Origin: an uncultured Clostridia bacterium
GTDB taxonomy: Bacteria > Bacillota > Clostridia > TANB77 > CAG-465
Direction of reading: 5' to 3'
Assembly: GCA_944383035.1 (NCBI GenBank)
Contig: CALWOE010000012.1
Span: forward strand, 1-35,417
Length of the DNA: 35,417 nt
Shown here: positions 6,832-15,585 of the stretch, in pieces
How positions within the stretch are numbered: position 1 is the stretch's first letter
How the letters are laid out: each line of letters begins with the position of its first letter
Notes under the pieces: model-generated
Seen by the model: the letters and a program-made list of their open reading frames with translations, nothing else
Database searches by the model: none
Told to the model about the DNA's origin: nothing
Translations under genes and position numbers: made by a program

Positions 6832-8499
6832 ATGGCAAGTAAACAAGAAAAAGTTGGTACAGTAAAAATGTCAGCATTTGATCTTAAAAATACAAAACCT
6901 GATTTTATGTCTTATGCTGATTTTCAAAATAATCCAGAACTTATAAAAGATTTAGAAAAGCAAGATAGGTTCTTAAATGTTCTTGAAAAATATTATAATA
7001 ATACAAAACCAAAAGATGATAAAAGTTTTCAAAGCTTTTTGTGGGATAATATTGAAAATAAAGTTAATTTAAATGAAAAACTAAATAAAAAATTAAATCA
7101 AGATGAAATTGATGATATAAAATCATCAACTATGGAAAATCATGATGATTCAACATCAAAATATCAGCAAGAAGTTCAAGAAAATGAAATGGAAAAAGAA
7201 GAAATACAAAATCTTCAAAAATCTGGTCTTGCAGTAGATAAAAATATAGAAAAAGAAGCTAAAGAAAAGCTTGAAGAAAAAAGTAACGATAAAGATAATA
7301 ATCAAAAGCAAGTTGAGGAATCAAAAGACTTAAAGAAAGTATTTTTAGAAGCTATGTATACTAATACATTAGAAGAATATTATCACTTAAAAAAAGATCT
7401 AATGGTTGGTTTTAATGGTCAAGTTAAAACTGGAGAATTATCTCCTGGTAGAAAAATGAACACAAAGCTTATAGCTTATGAAAAATATTTAAAAAAGATA
7501 AATACCATGTATAAAGCATATTCAGGGATGGATATATTTAAAGATAGTGAAGAGGTAAATAAAAAATTATCAGAACTTACAGGATATGATGAAAAAAATG
7601 AGAAAGCTTTAAATCTTAAAACAGAAAAAAATATTGGTAAGGTGTCACAATTAAGTCAAGAAATAGATAGTATATCAGAAGAAATTGTTGATCTTTCTGA
7701 AAGATCAGATAGCATGGATACTGAAGAATTTAAAAACAGAATGGATAGTTTACAATCAAAACTTGTAAATAAACAGTTGGAAATGGATGATTTAGATCCA
7801 AGTATGGAAAGACTTATTGCTGGAAATAATGAACAAGAAAGATATGAAGATATGCAACAAAGAGAAATTGGTTCTGTTTACATGAAAAGACAACAAAGAG
7901 CAATTGATTCAAAAGATAAGGTAAGTGTAAGGGCAAATGATTTACGAAATGAAAGAATAGATGATAAATTAAATAAAGTACAAAAAGATCCATTAGAAAA
8001 TCAAAAAGAAGTTGTAAAGAGGCTTATGGATGAAGCTGAAGAATATAGAAAAGATGGAAACTATATTAAAGCTATGGAAGTAATGGAAAGTATAGAAAAA
8101 ATTACTACCTCACCAAATGTTGTAGAAACTCAAAATATAAATCAAAAAGCTTATGAACCAAATACTTTAACAAGTAATGATAAACAAAAAGTAAGTGAAA
8201 TGAAACAGGAAATTGTAGATGACTACCATGAACAAAAATCTCAAAATGAAAAAGTAAATGAATCACAAAATTATAAAACAAGTATGACTGAAAGTATTGT
8301 AAAGGGGGCAGCTACAGGGATGGCTATAGGAACTATGGCAAATTTGGGAAATAAATTTGGAAACAGTTTAAAATCTCAAGTTTATTCAGAAGAAGAAGCA
8401 ATAAAAAACACAGCAGAAAGAACAGAAAGAGAAGCAAAAGAAAGAGTAAATGTTATAGATAAAAATTTAGAACAAAATAACAATTTATGGACAAGATAA
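6832..8499 (+). CDS. Unknown 555-aa highly charged, coiled-coil-rich protein
   Basis: I do not recognise this family. The protein begins MASKQEKVGTVKMSAFDLKN and is dominated by Lys, Glu, Asp, Asn and Gln with long stretches likely to form helices and coiled coils, for example around residues 85-165 and 270-330. There is no signal peptide. The only apolar segment is near residues 490-505 (VKGAATGMAIGTMANLG), a Gly/Ala-rich stretch of the glycine-zipper kind, followed by another charged helix to the C-terminus. A weak internal similarity to a tetratricopeptide helix pair (EEYRKDGNYIKAMEVMESIEKI) lies near residues 400-420. The start has a GAGGT SD and its own promoter. It is a single gene between xth and fba; base composition matches neighbours. 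Confidence 0.8.
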   Translation: MASKQEKVGTVKMSAFDLKNTKPDFMSYADFQNNPELIKDLEKQDRFLNVLEKYYNNTKPKDDKSFQSFLWDNIENKVNLNEKLNKKLNQDEIDDIKSSTMENHDDSTSKYQQEVQENEMEKEEIQNLQKSGLAVDKNIEKEAKEKLEEKSNDKDNNQKQVEESKDLKKVFLEAMYTNTLEEYYHLKKDLMVGFNGQVKTGELSPGRKMNTKLIAYEKYLKKINTMYKAYSGMDIFKDSEEVNKKLSELTGYDEKNEKALNLKTEKNIGKVSQLSQEIDSISEEIVDLSERSDSMDTEEFKNRMDSLQSKLVNKQLEMDDLDPSMERLIAGNNEQERYEDMQQREIGSVYMKRQQRAIDSKDKVSVRANDLRNERIDDKLNKVQKDPLENQKEVVKRLMDEAEEYRKDGNYIKAMEVMESIEKITTSPNVVETQNINQKAYEPNTLTSNDKQKVSEMKQEIVDDYHEQKSQNEKVNESQNYKTSMTESIVKGAATGMAIGTMANLGNKFGNSLKSQVYSEEEAIKNTAERTEREAKERVNVIDKNLEQNNNLWTR

Positions 8500-8536
8500 T
8501 AAATTGGTATAAAATATAATTTAAGGAGGAATATAT

Positions 8537-9481
8537 ATGGGACTAGTAACCACAAAAGAAATGTTTGAAAAGGCATATAAAGGTGGATATGCAATTGGAG
8601 CTTTTAATGTAAATAATATGGAAATTATACAAGGTATAATGGAGGCTGCAACAAAAAATAATGCACCAGTTATATTACAAGTATCTGCAGGTGCTAGAAA
8701 ATATGCAAATCCAATATATTTAAAAAAATTGGTTGAGGCGTCAATTGAATGTGCAAATAAAAATGGAGTAGATATTCCAGTAGTACTTCATTTAGATCAC
8801 GGACCGGATTTTGAAACTTGTAAAGACTGTATTGATTCTGGATTTACATCAGTTATGATAGATGGTTCTAAATATGATTTTGATACAAATGTTGAATTAA
8901 CAAAAAAAGTAGTTGATTATGCGCATGAAAGAGGAGTTGTAGTAGAAGCAGAACTTGGTAAACTTGCAGGAATTGAAGATGATGTAAAAGTAGCAGATAG
9001 TGATGCTATGTTTACTGATCCAGATGAAGCCGAGAGATTTGTAAAACTTACAGGTTGTGATTCTTTAGCAATTGCAATAGGAACAAGTCATGGTGCATAT
9101 AAATTTAAAGGTGAAGCAAAATTAAGATTTGATATATTAGAGGAAGTTTCAAAAAGATTACCAAATTTTCCAATTGTTTTACATGGAGCTTCATCAGTAC
9201 CACAAAAATTTGTTGAGATGTGTAATAAATATGGTGGAAATATCCCAGGTGCTAAAGGTGTACCAGAAGAAATGTTAAGAAAAGCTGCAACAATGGCTGT
9301 ATGTAAAATAAATATAGATAGTGATATTAGACTTGCAATGACTGCAAATATTAGAGAATGCTTTGTAGATTCACCAGAAGTATTTGATCCTAGAGTTTAC
9401 TTAGGTAAAGCAAGAGAAGCTGTTGAAAAAATGGTATCTCATAAAATTGTTGATGTACTTGGTTGTAATAATAAGGCATAA
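8537..9481 (+). CDS. fba: Class II fructose-1,6-bisphosphate aldolase
   Basis: 314-aa zinc-dependent aldolase that interconverts fructose-1,6-bisphosphate with DHAP and glyceraldehyde-3-phosphate in glycolysis/gluconeogenesis. The zinc and catalytic site is visible as VVLHLDHGPDFETC (H85, D87, H88), with GFTSVMIDGS, EAELGKLAGIEDDV, AIGTSHGAYKF (zinc His), VLHGASSVP and KINIDSDIRLA. The TBP-type order and length fit the Firmicutes FbaA group. A strong TAAGGAGGA SD sits seven bases before the ATG; TGGTATAAA and TATAAT boxes lie just upstream (8505-8520). Two small genes follow within a few bases, forming a likely operon. Not a pseudogene: all active-site motifs are present. Confidence 0.96.
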   Translation: MGLVTTKEMFEKAYKGGYAIGAFNVNNMEIIQGIMEAATKNNAPVILQVSAGARKYANPIYLKKLVEASIECANKNGVDIPVVLHLDHGPDFETCKDCIDSGFTSVMIDGSKYDFDTNVELTKKVVDYAHERGVVVEAELGKLAGIEDDVKVADSDAMFTDPDEAERFVKLTGCDSLAIAIGTSHGAYKFKGEAKLRFDILEEVSKRLPNFPIVLHGASSVPQKFVEMCNKYGGNIPGAKGVPEEMLRKAATMAVCKINIDSDIRLAMTANIRECFVDSPEVFDPRVYLGKAREAVEKMVSHKIVDVLGCNNKA

Positions 9482-9483
9482 AT

Positions 9484-9735
9484 ATGATTTATACATATAA
9501 ACCTACAGGTGTATGTTCTAGGAATTTCGTTTTTGATATAAAAAATGGAAAAATACAAAATTTAGAAGTACTTGGCGGATGTAATGGTAATTTAAAAGGC
9601 ATAATATCGCTAATAAAAGGAATGAATGTAGAAGATGTTATTTTAAAGTTAAAAGGAATAAAATGTAATCAAAAAAATACATCTTGTCCAGATCAAATAG
9701 CTAAAGCTTTGGAGGATTTGAAAAATGGAAAATAA
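9484..9735 (+). CDS. TSCPD-domain small protein
   Basis: 83-aa protein of the small TSCPD-domain family, named for the conserved TSCPD motif, here NTSCPDQIAKAL near the C-terminus. Other conserved positions are TGVCSRN at the N-terminus and LGGCNGNLKGI in the middle, giving a Cys-rich pattern suggestive of metal or nucleotide binding. A similar domain occurs as an appendage of some ribonucleotide reductases, but the stand-alone protein has no known function. It starts two bases after the fba stop with a weak AAGG SD, so translational coupling is likely. Confidence 0.85.
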   Translation: MIYTYKPTGVCSRNFVFDIKNGKIQNLEVLGGCNGNLKGIISLIKGMNVEDVILKLKGIKCNQKNTSCPDQIAKALEDLKNGK

Positions 9736-9961
9736 AATTGAAAAGAATACTATCTATAGACATTTTAAAGGAAATTATTATCTTGTAGAAGATATTGCAA
9801 CAAATAGTAAAGATCAAAAAGATTATGTCGTATATAGAGCTTTATATGGTGAAAATAAATTGTGGATTAGACCATATGATATGTTTTCAAGTTTGGTTGA
9901 TAAAGAAAAATACCCAAATTGTAAACAAAAATATAGATTCGAGAAGGTAGATAAAATATAA
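9725..9961 (+). CDS. DUF1653 protein
   Basis: 78-aa DUF1653 protein. The family core is clear: YRHFKGNYYLVEDIA, YVVYRALYGENKLWIRPYDMF, then a short YRFEKV end. Function is unknown; the fold is a small beta-rich domain found widely in bacteria. It overlaps the TSCPD gene by 11 bases and has a GGAGG SD nine bases upstream inside that gene, so it is the third gene of the fba unit. A terminator follows immediately. Confidence 0.88.
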   Translation: MENKIEKNTIYRHFKGNYYLVEDIATNSKDQKDYVVYRALYGENKLWIRPYDMFSSLVDKEKYPNCKQKYRFEKVDKI

Positions 9962-9971
9962 AATTTATTGT

Positions 9972-10006
9972 AAAAGTCAGCAAATAATTTGTTGACTTTT
10001 TATTTT
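9972..10006 (+). terminator. Rho-independent terminator after the fba unit
   Basis: A 13-bp stem with one G-U pair (arms 9972-9984 and 9988-10000), a TAA loop and a following T-rich run. Confidence 0.85.
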
Positions 10007-10059
10007 AAATATATATTAATAATAAACAATAATTGTAAATAAAAATAAATTTATGTTAC

Positions 10060-10088
10060 TTGAATAAAAATAGAAAATATAGTATAAT
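10060..10088 (+). promoter_or_regulatory. SigA-type promoter for pnp
   Basis: TTGAAT (10060-10065), a 17-base spacer and TATAAT (10083-10088). Predicted initiation near 10095 places the leader hairpin right at the transcript's 5' end. The stretch 10007-10059 shows nothing else. Confidence 0.75.
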
Positions 10089-10100
10089 ACTTTAAGTGTA

Positions 10101-10175
10101 AATAAAAGGCGATATGTAGTAATAATTTGTGAGTATATTATATATACTTAGAAATTATTATTACAGCCTTTTATT
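10101..10175 (+). promoter_or_regulatory. Long hairpin in the pnp 5' leader
   Basis: Three stacked helices fold the leader into one arm: 10101-10110 with 10166-10175 (10 bp), 10116-10128 with 10152-10164 (13 bp, one G-U) and 10132-10138 with 10142-10148 (7 bp), closed by a three-base loop. The SD (AAAGGAGGA) follows 12 bases after the base of the stem. In E. coli the pnp leader is a long hairpin cut by RNase III and PNPase for autoregulation; a similar role here is inference. Confidence 0.6.
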
Positions 10176-10197
10176 GAAAAAATAAAGGAGGATTTTT

Positions 10198-12306
10198 ATG
10201 TATAAAAAATTTGAAACTACATTTGCAGGTAAAAAACTTGTAGTAGAAACAGGGAAGATGGCTACTCTTGCAAATGGATCATGTCTTGTAAGATATGGAG
10301 AGACTTGCGTTTTGGTAAATGCTACAATGTCAAAAGAGCCAAAAGAAGGAATTGATTTTCTACCTTTATCAGTAGATTATGAAGAAAGATTATATTCAGT
10401 TGGAAAAATTCCTGGTGGATATATAAAAAGAGAAGGAAAACCATCAACAAAAGCAATTTTGGTTTCTCGTGTTATAGATAGACCACTAAGACCATTATTT
10501 CCAAAAGATTATAGAAATGACACAGTAATTTCTGCATTAGTACTAGCTGTTGAACCAGATGTATTACCAGAAATACCAGCTTCAATTGGTGCATCTATTG
10601 CTCTTAATATATCAGATATACCTTTTGATGTTTTAGTTGGAACAACAAAAGTTGGTATAGTTGATGGTGAGATAGTTTTAAATCCAGATTTAAAACAAAG
10701 AGAAAAATCAACACTTGATTTAACTGTTTCAGCTACACCAGATAAAATTTGTATGATTGAAGCAGGAGCAAAAGAAGTTGAAGATAAAAAAATGTTAGAA
10801 GCTATAAAAGTTGCACATAAAGAGATAAAAAAACTTTGTAAGTTTATAGCTACAATAAAAAAAGAAGTTGGAAAGAAAAAGAAAGAATATAAATCTTTTG
10901 CCGTACCTCAAGATATGGTAGATTTTGTAGACTTGCTTGCAACAGATAAATTAAAAGAAGCTGTTCAAGTAAAAGAAAAGTGGGTAAGAGATGAAAATGT
11001 AGATAAAGTAAATGAATTTGTAAAAGAAGAATATATCAAAAAATTTGGAGAAGATGTATATAACGAAAATAAATCAATGTTAAATGAAGCTTTGTATAAA
11101 GCTGAGAAAAAAGCTGTACGTGAACTTGTAATAAATGAAAATAAAAGAGTTGATTCAAGGGCAAATGATGAGATAAGAGAATTATCAGCAGAAGTTGGTC
11201 TTTTTGAAAGAGTACATGGAAGTGCATTATTTACTCGTGGACTTACTCAAGTATTATCAATGGTAACTTTAGGTAGTATATCTGATGAACAAGAAATAGA
11301 TGGATTAGATGAAGAAAGTTCAAAAAGGTATATGCACCATTATAATATGCCATCATATACAGTAGGAGAGGCAAGACCATCACGTGGTCCTGGTAGACGT
11401 GAAATCGGACATGGAGCTTTAGCTGAACGTGCTTTAGAGCCAGTTATACCATCAATGGAAGAATTCCCATATACAATTAGAGTTGTATCAGAAGTACTAT
11501 CTTCAAATGGTTCAACATCACAAGGTAGTGTTTGTGGCTCAACACTTGCTTTAATGGATGCAGGTGTTCCAATTAAAGCACCAGTTGCTGGAATATCTAC
11601 TGGTTTATTTACAAAAAATGGCGATACTAAAGATTATGTTATGGTTACAGATATACAAGGTATTGAGGATTTCTTTGGTGATATGGATTTTAAAGTTGCT
11701 GGTACAAAAAAAGGAATAACAGCAATACAAGTAGATATAAAAATTGATGGTTTATCATACGAAATAATAAAGGAAGCTTTTGCAAGAACTAAAAAAGCAA
11801 GAGAATATATATTAGATGAAGTAATGTTGAAAGCAATTGATAAACCAAGAGCTAATTTATCTAAATATGCACCAAAAATAGAAACAATAAAAATAAATCC
11901 AGACAAAATACGTGAAGTAATAGGTACTGGTGGTAAAACTATAAATAAAATAATTGAGGAAACAGGTGTAAAAATAGACATTGAAGATGATGGTACTGTT
12001 TTTGTATCTGGTGTAGATGCTAAGAAATTAGATAGAGCAATACAAATAATAGAAGGACTTACAAGAGATGTAGAATTAAATGCAGTATATTTAGGTAAAG
12101 TAACTAAAATATTACAATTTGGAGCTTTGGTTGAAATATTACCTGGTAAAGAAGGACTTTTGCATATATCTAAAATTTCAAATAAAAGAGTGGATAAAGT
12201 AGAAGATGTATTAAAAGTTGGAGATGATATTTTAGTTAAAGTAATTGAAATTAATAAAGATGAAAATAAATTTAGTTTAACAGCAAAAGACCTTATGGAA
12301 GTTTAG
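10198..12306 (+). CDS. pnp: Polyribonucleotide nucleotidyltransferase (PNPase)
   Basis: 702-aa PNPase, the phosphorolytic 3'-5' exoribonuclease of mRNA decay. Domain order is normal: first RNase PH domain (about 10-145), all-helical linker (to about 310), second RNase PH domain with the catalytic region SVCGSTLALMDAGVP (about 440-455) and TDIQGIEDFFGDMDFKVAGT, KH domain with the G-x-x-G loop IGTGGKTINKI (about 575-585), and S1 domain starting at YLGKVTKILQFGALVEI (about 630) with GLLHISKI. The SD is AAAGGAGGA. The usual upstream rpsO is absent; instead there is a dedicated promoter and a long leader hairpin. The P-loop/Asp23 gene follows after ten bases. Confidence 0.97.
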   Translation: MYKKFETTFAGKKLVVETGKMATLANGSCLVRYGETCVLVNATMSKEPKEGIDFLPLSVDYEERLYSVGKIPGGYIKREGKPSTKAILVSRVIDRPLRPLFPKDYRNDTVISALVLAVEPDVLPEIPASIGASIALNISDIPFDVLVGTTKVGIVDGEIVLNPDLKQREKSTLDLTVSATPDKICMIEAGAKEVEDKKMLEAIKVAHKEIKKLCKFIATIKKEVGKKKKEYKSFAVPQDMVDFVDLLATDKLKEAVQVKEKWVRDENVDKVNEFVKEEYIKKFGEDVYNENKSMLNEALYKAEKKAVRELVINENKRVDSRANDEIRELSAEVGLFERVHGSALFTRGLTQVLSMVTLGSISDEQEIDGLDEESSKRYMHHYNMPSYTVGEARPSRGPGRREIGHGALAERALEPVIPSMEEFPYTIRVVSEVLSSNGSTSQGSVCGSTLALMDAGVPIKAPVAGISTGLFTKNGDTKDYVMVTDIQGIEDFFGDMDFKVAGTKKGITAIQVDIKIDGLSYEIIKEAFARTKKAREYILDEVMLKAIDKPRANLSKYAPKIETIKINPDKIREVIGTGGKTINKIIEETGVKIDIEDDGTVFVSGVDAKKLDRAIQIIEGLTRDVELNAVYLGKVTKILQFGALVEILPGKEGLLHISKISNKRVDKVEDVLKVGDDILVKVIEINKDENKFSLTAKDLMEV

Positions 12307-12316
12307 GGGTGTTTTA

Positions 12317-13132
12317 ATGGAAATTTATGCATTTGTTGGTAAAACAGGCACAGGAAAAAGTTATAATGCACAAAAAGTTGCAAAGCAGTTGAATATTCAT
12401 TATATTATAGATGATGCAATTTTAATAAAAGATACAAAAGTAATAGCTGGAAAATCTGCAAAAACAGAGGCAAGTAAAATTGCCTCTGTAAAAGCAGCTA
12501 TTTTTTTAAAAGAAGATAGAAAAAATGAAATGAAAAAAGCTATAAAAAAAGAAAATATTGATAAAATTTTAATTCTTGGTACTTCAGATGAAATGATTGA
12601 TAGAATTGTTACAAATTTAGATTTAGGAAAAGTATACAAAACTATATATATTGAAGATGTTGCAACAGAGGATCAGATAAAAAAAGCGCGTAGTTCTAGA
12701 ATTAACGATGGAAAACATGTAGTTCCTGTTCCAACTTTTGAGATAAAAAAACAATTCTCAGGATATTTTTTAGAAAATTTAAGAAACTTTAATTTTTTTG
12801 GAAGTAAAGAAGAACAAGTTGATACTGCAGAAAAAACAATAATTAGACCAACATATAGTTATTTAGGTAACTATACTATATCAGATAATGTCATAAATAA
12901 TATAATTGGATATACTGTCTCAAGGATACATGGTGTAACTAAAGTATATAAGGTAAGTACAACAAAGTTTAATGATGGTATGAAGCTAGATATTGATATA
13001 GAAGTAAAATTTGGAGAAAAATTACAAAACTTATCTTCAATTATTAGAAATGCGGTTATATATGCTGTAGATAATGCAACAGGAATTAATTTATTTGGAA
13101 TTAATATAAACGTAAAATCAATAAAAATGTAG
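12317..13132 (+). CDS. P-loop NTPase-like domain fused to an Asp23/Gls24 domain
   Basis: 271-aa two-domain protein. Residues 1 to about 150 form a P-loop module: Walker A G8-K-T-G-T-G-K-S15 in YAFVGKTGTGKS, then IHYIIDDAILIKDTKVIAG, ILILGTSDEM, IYIEDVAT and HVVPVPTFEIKKQFSGYF. From about residue 165 it matches the Asp23/Gls24 (alkaline shock/envelope stress) domain: NYTISDNVINNIIGYTVSRI, HGVTKVYKV, IDIEVKFGEKL and NAVIYAVDNATGINLFGINI. The architecture is, as far as I recall, found in other Clostridia but uncharacterised. It starts ten bases after pnp (AGGGGTG SD), so it is probably cotranscribed. Nucleotide binding is predicted; its role is unknown. Confidence 0.8.
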   Translation: MEIYAFVGKTGTGKSYNAQKVAKQLNIHYIIDDAILIKDTKVIAGKSAKTEASKIASVKAAIFLKEDRKNEMKKAIKKENIDKILILGTSDEMIDRIVTNLDLGKVYKTIYIEDVATEDQIKKARSSRINDGKHVVPVPTFEIKKQFSGYFLENLRNFNFFGSKEEQVDTAEKTIIRPTYSYLGNYTISDNVINNIIGYTVSRIHGVTKVYKVSTTKFNDGMKLDIDIEVKFGEKLQNLSSIIRNAVIYAVDNATGINLFGININVKSIKM

Positions 13133-13149
13133 TTTAAACGTCTTTTTTG

Positions 13150-13178
13150 TTGAAAAATGTAGTTAAATGTAGTAAAAT
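13150..13178 (+). promoter_or_regulatory. SigA-type promoter for the anchored protein and glyS
   Basis: TTGAAA (13150-13155), a 17-base spacer and TAAAAT (13173-13178), ahead of the GAGGGTGA SD of the next gene. Confidence 0.65.
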
Positions 13179-13197
13179 ATGTGCGAGGGTGATTAAA

Positions 13198-14001
13198 ATG
13201 GAAACGATGAGAATAAATGAACCAAAGAAAAATTCAAAATGGCCTGTGGTATTGCTATTTTTGTTTTTAGCTGTAGGTGGAGTTATAATATATCTTGCAA
13301 TATCTAATGAGCAAGAGCCAGTTGTAATTGGAAGTAAAGAACCAGAAATGAATAAACTTGTAAATATAGAAGATAATACTGAAGAGAAATTAAATGAAGC
13401 ACAAAATGTTGGTGTAGAAGTTAAAAATGTAAGATTTCAAGATAAATCAAATTCTAAATGGAAAAGTAATATGACAATTCCGCAAGTATACATTAATGGG
13501 GAAGATTTAGAAGAATTAAATAAAGAAATAGAAAATAAATATACAAATGTATTTAATTCATCAAAAGAAAACATGAAAAATGTAGAAAGTAATTATACAT
13601 ATACAGTAACATATAACTCATATGAAAATATGGTTGGTACAAAAAAGATATTGTCTCTTACAATACATAGTAGAACAGTAGATGATGAAAAGCAAACATC
13701 TATATCTGATACTATAACTACATATAATATAAATGTAGTTTCTAAAGAAAAATTAACTTTAGGATCTATAGCAACAGATGTACTTGGTAAAGATTATAAG
13801 TCAATAATAAGAAGTAATCTTTTAAATTATGTTGTAAGTGAAAATATGATGAACGAAAGTGATTTTACATATGCTACAACTGGACTTGAAGAATTTTACA
13901 TAAAAGATTCAAATTTACATATTGTATTTAATGCAGGTGAACTTGTAGACAAAAAATATAATGTTGTTGATGTAACAATTGAAAATACAGCAAATAAATA
14001 A
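13198..14001 (+). CDS. Single-pass membrane protein with an extracytoplasmic domain, possibly PdaC/RsiV-like
   Basis: 267 aa from the ATG at 13198, which has GAGGGTGA eight bases upstream; an earlier in-frame TTG at 13147 falls within the promoter. Residues about 14-37 form one transmembrane helix (WPVVLLFLFLAVGGVIIYLAI) after a basic N-terminus, so the rest should face outward. The outer part has a weak resemblance to the DUF4163/DUF3298 domains of PdaC and RsiV: paired segments MTIPQVYINGEDLEELNKEI (with the conserved Ile-Pro) and YTVTYNSYENMVGTKKILSLTI. It ends with a beta-rich stretch FYIKDSNLHIVFNAGELV. No catalytic residues are obvious. glyS follows after 25 bases. Confidence 0.7.
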   Translation: METMRINEPKKNSKWPVVLLFLFLAVGGVIIYLAISNEQEPVVIGSKEPEMNKLVNIEDNTEEKLNEAQNVGVEVKNVRFQDKSNSKWKSNMTIPQVYINGEDLEELNKEIENKYTNVFNSSKENMKNVESNYTYTVTYNSYENMVGTKKILSLTIHSRTVDDEKQTSISDTITTYNINVVSKEKLTLGSIATDVLGKDYKSIIRSNLLNYVVSENMMNESDFTYATTGLEEFYIKDSNLHIVFNAGELVDKKYNVVDVTIENTANK

Positions 14002-14026
14002 CTGCTAAAGGAGGAAAAATACATAA

Positions 14027-15415
14027 ATGATAGATTCAATGGAAAAAATAGTTAATCTGTGTAAAGCAAGAGGATATATATATCCTGGTTCAGAAATATA
14101 TGGAGGTCTTGCCAATACATGGGATTACGGTCCACTAGGTGTAGAACTAAAAAATAATATAAAAAAAGCATGGTGGAAAAAATTTGTAAGAGAAAATCCA
14201 CATAATGTTGGAATTGATGCAAGTATTTTAATGAATCCTAGAACTTGGGAAGCTTCAGGGCATTTAGGTGGAAAATTTACAGATCCGTTAATTGATTGTA
14301 AAGAATGTAAAAGTAGATTTAGAGCTGATAAACTTATAGAAGAATTTGCTTTTAATAATAAAATAGATATAAAAGTAAATGACGGAATGAGTGATGAAGA
14401 ATTAGTAAATATAATAGATGAATATAGTATATGTTGTCCTAAATGCGGGAAACATAATTATACAAATATAAGAAAATTTAATTTGATGTTTAAGACATTT
14501 CAAGGTGTAACAGAAGATAATACAGCTACAATATATTTAAGACCAGAAACTGCACAAGGAATATTTGTTAATTTTAAAAATGTTTTAAGAACAACTAGAA
14601 AAAAATTACCACTTGGAATAGGACAAATAGGAAAATCTTTTAGAAATGAAATAACACCAGGTAATTTTACATTTAGAACACGTGAATTTGAACAAATGGA
14701 ACTTGAGTTTTTCTGTAAACCTGGAGAAGATTTAGAGTGGTTTTCATATTGGAAAGAGTATTGTAAAAAGTTCTTAGAAGATCTAGGAATGAAAGATGAA
14801 AATATAAGACTTAGAGATCATGAAAAAGAAGAACTATCACATTACAGTAATGCTACAACAGATATAGAATTTAACTTCCCATTTGGATTTGGAGAGTTAT
14901 GGGGAATAGCAGATAGAACAGATTACGATTTATCAAGACATATGGAATTTTCTGGTGAAGATATGACATATTTAGATGAGGCAACAAATCAAAGATATGT
15001 ACCATATTGTATTGAACCTTCTCTTGGATGTGATAGAGTAGCACTTGCATTTTTATGTAATGCATATGAGGAAGAAAAAATAAATGATAATGATACAAGA
15101 GTTGTATTAAAACTTCATCCTTATCTTGCACCAGTAAAAATAGCAGTTCTTCCTTTATCAAAGAAACTAAGTGAAGAAGCATATACAATATATGAAAAAT
15201 TACTTAGTAAATACAATGTGGATTTTGATGAAACTGCAAGTATTGGAAAAAGATATAGAAGACAAGATGAAATTGGAACACCATATTGTATAACTTACGA
15301 TTTTGAAAGTAAGACTGATAATTGTGTTACAATAAGAAATAGAGATACAATGAGCCAAGAAAGAGTAGAAATAGACAAATTAGATAAATATTTTAGCGAT
15401 AAATTTGATTTTTAA
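14027..15415 (+). CDS. glyS: Glycine--tRNA ligase (alpha2 dimeric type)
   Basis: 462-aa one-chain GlyRS, a class II synthetase that charges tRNA(Gly). Visible motifs are [20 protein letters not shown] near the N-terminus, [15 protein letters not shown], two CxxC pairs (near residues 91-94 and 136-140) that may bind zinc, [39 protein letters not shown] (motif 2), and [17 protein letters not shown] (motif 3). The C-terminal anticodon-binding domain follows from about residue 365 ([11 protein letters not shown]). The SD is AAAGGAGGA. This alpha2 type replaces the glyQ/glyS tetramer of many bacteria. There is no T-box leader; it lies just 25 bases behind the membrane protein gene. Confidence 0.96.
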   Translation: MIDSMEKIVNLCKARGYIYPGSEIYGGLANTWDYGPLGVELKNNIKKAWWKKFVRENPHNVGIDASILMNPRTWEASGHLGGKFTDPLIDCKECKSRFRADKLIEEFAFNNKIDIKVNDGMSDEELVNIIDEYSICCPKCGKHNYTNIRKFNLMFKTFQGVTEDNTATIYLRPETAQGIFVNFKNVLRTTRKKLPLGIGQIGKSFRNEITPGNFTFRTREFEQMELEFFCKPGEDLEWFSYWKEYCKKFLEDLGMKDENIRLRDHEKEELSHYSNATTDIEFNFPFGFGELWGIADRTDYDLSRHMEFSGEDMTYLDEATNQRYVPYCIEPSLGCDRVALAFLCNAYEEEKINDNDTRVVLKLHPYLAPVKIAVLPLSKKLSEEAYTIYEKLLSKYNVDFDETASIGKRYRRQDEIGTPYCITYDFESKTDNCVTIRNRDTMSQERVEIDKLDKYFSDKFDF

Positions 15416-15440
15416 TTATAGTAAAATAAGGAGGATTAAG

Positions 15441-15569
15441 ATGGAAAAAGGAGAAGTAAAACAAAAAAAATCTACTTTAGTTGCAAAATGGGTAGTAATA
15501 GGAATACTAATTTTTGGTATGACATTTTCTTCATTTGCTTATTTAGTATATGCATTACAGTCATTATAA
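15441..15569 (+). CDS. 42-aa single-span membrane peptide
   Basis: A short gene between glyS and cdaA: ATG at 15441 directly after AAGGAGGATTAAG, stop TAA at 15567-15569. It encodes 42 residues: a Lys-rich N-terminus (MEKGEVKQKKSTLVAK) and one transmembrane helix (WVVIGILIFGMTFSSFAYLV) with a short tail. The strong SD, the tight spacing to both neighbours and the clean membrane topology argue that it is translated. By position it could be an accessory peptide of the membrane enzyme CdaA, but nothing in the sequence proves this. I do not recognise a family. Confidence 0.65.
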   Translation: MEKGEVKQKKSTLVAKWVVIGILIFGMTFSSFAYLVYALQSL

Positions 15570-15585
15570 ATAAGAGGTGATGTAT

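Noticed and set aside
14002-14026. T-box riboswitch before glyS (also checked before metG and lysS)
   Set aside because: glyS has a 25-base spacer, the metG leader is about 29 bases and lysS follows greA by 19 bases. None has room for a T-box.
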